From: Tigriopus japonicus
Taxonomy: Eukaryota; Arthropoda; Copepoda; Harpacticoida; Harpacticidae
Length of the DNA: 64,000 bases
Reading direction: 5' to 3'
NCBI GenBank assembly: GCA_010645155.1
Contig: CM021322.1
Location: 12,913,964-12,977,963 of the forward strand
The position numbers and the translations under genes were made by a program. Each line of letters opens with the position of its first letter. Position 1 is the first letter of the stretch. Below the pieces are notes generated by a model. It did not search any database and was not told the DNA's origin. It worked only from the letters and a program-made list of their open reading frames with translations. Positions 59,172 through 64,000 of the stretch are shown one piece after another.

Positions 59172-59661
59172 ATGAAATCGAACATCTCTCGACTTGACAG
59201 GTGGAACACGTGGCCTATGAAGAAGCCAAATAATGGTCCAGTCTCTGGGATCTATTTTTGTGAAAGTGCTGATTCCCGTAATCCTGTTTTTAAGCGAAGT
59301 AAATCAGGGCAACAATGTCTGAATTTTGAGCTCACTTCTCGAGATCCAGCGTTGGTACATTCAAACCCAATTCTTCAGTCAACACTAAAGAAAAATGGAA
59401 AAGCGGGAAGTGGAGAAGGTGATCGATTGGGTCCTCCAAAAATGGGCTCTGAGTTCGTATTGGAAAAACTTCGATTAGCTAACTTGTTTCGTCATTATTA
59501 TCCGGAAGGCCATTGGGGTTACATGATTCTCGTGGCAGCCACGTTATGCCATTTCTTCATGAGCGGATTTCAACTTGGTTTCGGCACAGCCAGCCTTCAT
59601 ATTGGAAAGCGGTTCCTTGACCGCACTCAAGATTCGATGGGAGGAAATGCGATCGTCTTAG
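59172..59661 (+). CDS. MCT/SLC16-like transporter, first coding exon (copy B)
   Basis: ATG at 59172 (AAGTGATGA) starts MKSNISRLDRWNTWPMKK and runs 163 codons to the donor TTAG|GTAAGT at 59661/59662, leaving one base as in copy A. Shared with copy A: NTWP, VSG-(I/V)-(Y/F)-x-x-ES, HYY-x-EG-x-WGY and the first helix GYMILVAATLCHFFMSGFQ (about residues 117-140). The E-G-x-W-G-Y start is the monocarboxylate-transporter signature; substrates of the family are lactate, pyruvate, ketone bodies and others, so the substrate here is unknown. A possible acceptor (gacttgacag) at 59200 would allow an upstream exon instead. The next exon is not visible before 64000. Confidence 0.75.
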
Positions 59662-62600
59662 GTAAGTGGAAAATGAAAAGGCAAGGATTTGAAAGGAAAG
59701 CCGAAACATTAGGTAGTGTGAAAAGCGTAAGGACGTGAAGTCTGGGAAATGCAGAAAAAGAGGTGGGTTGGCAGAAAGCTCACCCTCTATTATTTGTACG
59801 CCCACGTATGATACGATTCCTGACAAAAATGCTTGGCGATTGGGGAAGGCAACTTGATCAAATTAGATTAAGGGAATTTTGTGAGAGGCAGTTTCAATAT
59901 TTGAACTTTAGTAAGAAATGAAGTGGAAATTGACATAAAAATTGTTGGCAGGCCAGCTCCACTTGGCTATTTTGACTTTTATTGAAGAGGTGCTCTTCTG
60001 AACTGACTCATAAATTCGAGATCCACTAACACGAATGTAACCTTTCAAGCCCTCATTGAGTAATATCTGCCACCTTTAATTTGCTCTCGCATTTCCAACC
60101 GACGAGGTGATAAGGTGTTTTTTGCTAAATACCTGCAGGTTATTATTTCCTTCCACGTGAGTTATTGCTGCGTTACTTAATTAAGCCCTGGTGCGTCATT
60201 CCGTATTGAAGGAGTGACTTTCATTTTGGATTTGGATTGGGACTGGACTTTCAAGTTCCCAAAGATAATGCGAATGGATGAGTGCCATCAGAAAAGAGGC
60301 CTAAACCCAATACGAATTCAAAGAACATTTCGAAAGGGAAACTGAAACCTCGACTATCATTTTCAAAGCAAAATAACGAGAAAAAATCACTTTCTACCAA
60401 AATGATTGCCGTGACATTGTGGTTGAACACTCAACAACCGGATCCAAGAGGCATTTCGTTATTTTTTCTCTCTAAAATTCGCTTCACCCAAAAGCGTCAA
60501 GCAAACACTTCAGCTCAAAGAAGTGCATTCAAGTAATGCCGTGGGGGCCCTTTCCAGGTCGAGAAATACAGTTCCAAAAGGCGCGATAAGTAGATGATAG
60601 ACTTAAGCCATGTGTGTATGTTCCAGAACATTCACAATAGTGTTGTGCTCTCACTCGCACTCTGCGTTACTTTGAGAGCCTCGGAGTAGAATTAATTACG
60701 CCCAAGGAGATGGTAAACAAAGCTTTACAGATGTTACTTCCAAGATTTGGCTTGGAACAGATCCGAACAACTCGTAAAGTAGGCTCAATGAGTTCCAATG
60801 GATCCACTCTCTAAGGCTCCTCTTCTCCAAAAAACGAGAACAAGGAAAACAGCTCATCCAAGCGACCTTTTTGACCTAAAACAAGGTCAAGAAGAAAATA
60901 AACACTGGGCCAAAGTAGATAGACGGTATGCCCAAGTCGATTCGCCTAACCCCTATGGTGCTCCATGATTTTCAACTTAAGGGTGCTCAATCATTAGCAG
61001 AAATGAACATGCGTTTAAATTTCATATGCTCTACAATACGTTAATCAATTGTTCTTAATTCATGAGTAGTGTTTATTTCAATGAAAGAACTCTTTGTCAA
61101 AACCAAGTTTGCACTTTTTCGAATGTTGATATATTCCATGTTCCAAGTGCAGACGTCGAATGCATTCGAGGAAATTGAAATTTTAGCATGGTTGAGCACT
61201 TCGTACATTTGGAAACCATTACAGTGATGGAACGAATGCATTTCCAGCTGTCAACATTCATATCATTTCTTGGTTCGTCTGACCTCACGATGTCCATTTT
61301 CATCTCCAAAACTAATAATTCACTCCAAGTGGTCATTGGTCTACGCCATTAAATTGGAATACGGTTTCCTTCTTCCCAGATGTCGTCCTTAGGCTGGTGG
61401 TGCACCAACTCATGAAACACCTCAGCCTTATCAAAGATCACAGAGGTTGTTTTATACTTGTTAACCTTCTGAGTTATTTCTTTTACCTTCCTATTTGTGT
61501 TAGATAATCTCTTGAGCTTTTCGAATAACTAGAAGACGGGAAAAATGTTTCATAGAGGCGCAAAGGAGTCCAAACAGACGAAGTGATCGAGGGATGCACG
61601 CCCCTAAAAAAAAAGAGACCAAGAGGCATTTTTGTGAGTGGGAATAAGTACTCGGTCGGAATGAAATTGGATGGAAATTGGAAACTGTCGAGGCAGTTTG
61701 CTAGTGAATTTGTGGCCAAGATTAGCGGAAAAATACGTACACGAAAACTTTTTCTATCGTGTTGATCTTTAAAACAAGAAATCCAAAGTGTGGCACAACT
61801 CAATTAAATTTTACAAATTTTTACGATAATTACAATACTTCAAAGGAAACTGAAGAGAATGTAAAAGTCTGATATATACCATTTTCCTTTTGGGAAAACG
61901 TAAGCACATTAGGGGTGATATATTTACGCTTTCTTCTCATTACTCATTAGCATAACTAAGACAAATTAACAAAAACAAAATACCCAACACAAATTTTATT
62001 TTTGAGGTTCAGAAAAACAAAGAATGCGTCTTGTTTTCTCTCTCTCTTCCAAAAATAAAGAATGATGTTAGTAGAGTTTGCATCTATGTTTCTTAACCTT
62101 TTTTGACTGATGGCCCTTTTTAACACAAATTTTAAATTAATTTCTAGATCAGCATTTTTTCAGAAATACTGTACGTCAGGATCCCCTTCGACTCTTGGTT
62201 TAAAAATCAGGATACACTCCTTTGTTTAAAATTTTGTTAGTTCGAAACATACAGGAATAAGCACTTTGCAATGAAATGATCCTTGAAGTTTTCAACTTTG
62301 ATTGAAGACCGAATTTCGGTATCAAGCACATGGCAAAAACATTTTGCTGAATCACATATTTTCGATGAACTTTGACCGCGAAAACGCCTGTGAATTAAGA
62401 TGCAATAACCAGATTACACGTTTATTTTCTTATTCGAAGAACCAAGGAGATTTTATTTTTTTACCATTTACCATTGAACAAGGAGAAAAAAGTGTTGATT
62501 TGTCTGAGAATTTGTTTAAAAGAATCAAATTGAGCATTTGGCAAGCAATCTAAAATTAAGTCTAGTCAAAAGTAGCCTTCTAGTAAACGAGAGACAATCC

Positions 62601-64000
62601 TATCCGTTAAATCGATGATTTATATTGACTAAATTATGTATTTTGACAACTACATGAAACATCACCTTTTCGGGATTTGCTTACAAGTTTGGTGGAGCTG
62701 ATCCTTCTTTTCTTGCAATGGAGTTGGTCTCTTTGTGGATTAATTTATTGCCTTGAATTATAAACATTTGATTTTGACGTTTCTCGTTCATGACGCATAC
62801 TTTCTAGTTGAACTGGGTTCGCAACAATAACGGCTGCTCTAAGGGGATTAATAGTAATTGAGTTATTTATGAATTATTAAAAAAAAAAAAGAACTTTTTT
62901 GCCATACAAACCCAGCCTATCTTTTATTTGAATACGTTGTAAGTCAAAAATCAGCACAATATCCAAAGACACAAAACTAATATTGAAAGAGACATAAACT
63001 ACGAGAAAAGTGAGATTGTTAACTTTGCTTATTTGACAGTCTACCTCGTACTTGTAATTTGTTTACATTTTTGTTAGTCATTCGCCAAATTTAACCGTTG
63101 GACATATTTTTTCGAGTTTGGTCTTGATCTGGTGTCCAGTGACTTTAATTCCGATATTATTGTTTGAAAATGAGGCAAGCATCTTGTAGTATTCCCTATT
63201 TGCTTCCCATCTACTCGTGCTCATATCTAGTCATATATATGTTCATGTACAGGTACAGGAACTTTAGACGAATAAACTTTTTCTTTTTTCATCTCTTTTC
63301 GTCTTTTTGACGTTTATTCGTCGCGAAATTTTTTCGTCTAATTTGGATTTTATTCGTCTTTTTTCGTCTAATTGGACAATTTTCTTAGTCTTTTCTCGTC
63401 TTTCTTGGATTTCAAGCTCTTTAAGCGTTTCTTTTCATTTCTTTTCAAGCCAAAAAAAACTTCGAAGAAAGATTAACGCCAAAGCTCAGGCCAATGTAAT
63501 AATTTGATTGTCAACTGCGGTTTTGTGCGAACAAAGTACAATCCGCACCTATAAATTAACTTGCAGTCGTAGAGTTGCTCAACAGACGCAGAATGAAAAG
63601 ATTTCTATTGGGCTGGAAAAACTTTTTGGACATCAGAACAATTAATGTATCTGCAAATCTGATTCTAAGTATAGCTGTACTTAAAACGTTCCTTAAAAAG
63701 AGGCATTTTTGAAATCTTGGTTTTTATTTGACATTTGTTCTACTGACTAATTGTTGCCCATTAGGTAGTTCATATTTTAAATTTTCTAGATTGCTCCATT
63801 TTTGCACAAGCAGACAGATTTTTCCCTGTCACATTCATTTAGACAAAACCAGACATGTGATTGGATGAAAATTTACAGGAAAACAAAACAAAAAGTAGCA
63901 CGCAAATGAATGTACCCTTACATCTGCTTGTTCTCAATGCTTAAGGTACATTTACACTGCACTTTTTACTGCAGGTTTGTGTCTCATGTTCGACCCACAG
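59662..64000. other. Intron-like stretch after transporter exon B
   Basis: No transporter helix exon was recognised. The frame at 61560-61765 (EGCTPLKKKRPRGIFVSG) and that at 62302-62553 are protein-like but unassigned. TTCGTCTAATTTGGA-type words cluster at 63330-63400 and echo 35740-35790. Confidence 0.45.

Noticed and set aside
63970..64000. GTTCGACCC near the window end as a tRNA B box
   Set aside because: Weak match with no upstream A box at about 44 bp.
1..64000. CRISPR arrays, bacterial operons, rRNA genes or viral genomes
   Set aside because: No direct-repeat/spacer pattern, no dense gene packing and no rRNA-like conserved blocks seen; the window is ordinary animal DNA rich in transposons.

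Overview
Eukaryotic genomic DNA: large AT-rich introns, GT-AG splice sites, microsatellites and many transposable elements (TEs). There is no bacterial-style gene packing. The genes suggest an animal, most likely an arthropod and plausibly a copepod crustacean: a Runx transcription factor ending in VWRPY, an SLC16/MCT-like transporter family, a fibronectin type II (FN2) domain protein, tRNA-derived SINEs and mariner, hAT and LINE relics. The copepod assignment is inference. Most exons were found by reading splice sites and phases, so gene models are hand-built.

Region 1 (1-18.8 kb, + strand): the last three coding exons of a Runx gene (37-255, 8434-8670, 17569-18239). All phases match and the protein ends in the Groucho-binding VWRPY. 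The Runt DNA-binding domain must lie left of the window. The two introns (8.2 and 8.9 kb) hold short non-autonomous DNA transposons, several with visible 8-bp target-site duplications (TSDs), a foldback-like element and many simple repeats.

Region 2 (18.8-32.9 kb): a weakly supported minus-strand locus at 20.7-23.2 kb, with a signal-peptide exon and an extracellular-looking terminal exon with a hydrophobic tail. Then comes a TE-rich stretch: a hAT element, a tRNA-like SINE, a long-inverted-repeat element with another nested inside it, and a broken LINE reverse transcriptase.

Region 3 (32.9-39.9 kb, + strand): a complete five-exon gene model whose splice phases all agree. It predicts a 455-residue single-pass membrane protein: Ser/Pro-rich N-terminal region, transmembrane helix, short coiled coil, linker and a C-terminal FN2 domain. 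Its introns carry a MITE beside a mariner transposase fragment, an assembly gap, a 698-bp mariner-type MITE, inverted LINE-derived repeats and a SINE.

Region 4 (40-64 kb): a TE graveyard surrounding two homologous first coding exons of MCT-like transporters (48.8 and 59.2 kb). They share the N-terminal sequence pattern, the first membrane helix and the same splice phase, so they are either alternative first exons or tandem paralogues whose remaining exons lie beyond 64 kb. Two LINE copies each carry a MITE inserted with a readable target-site duplication.
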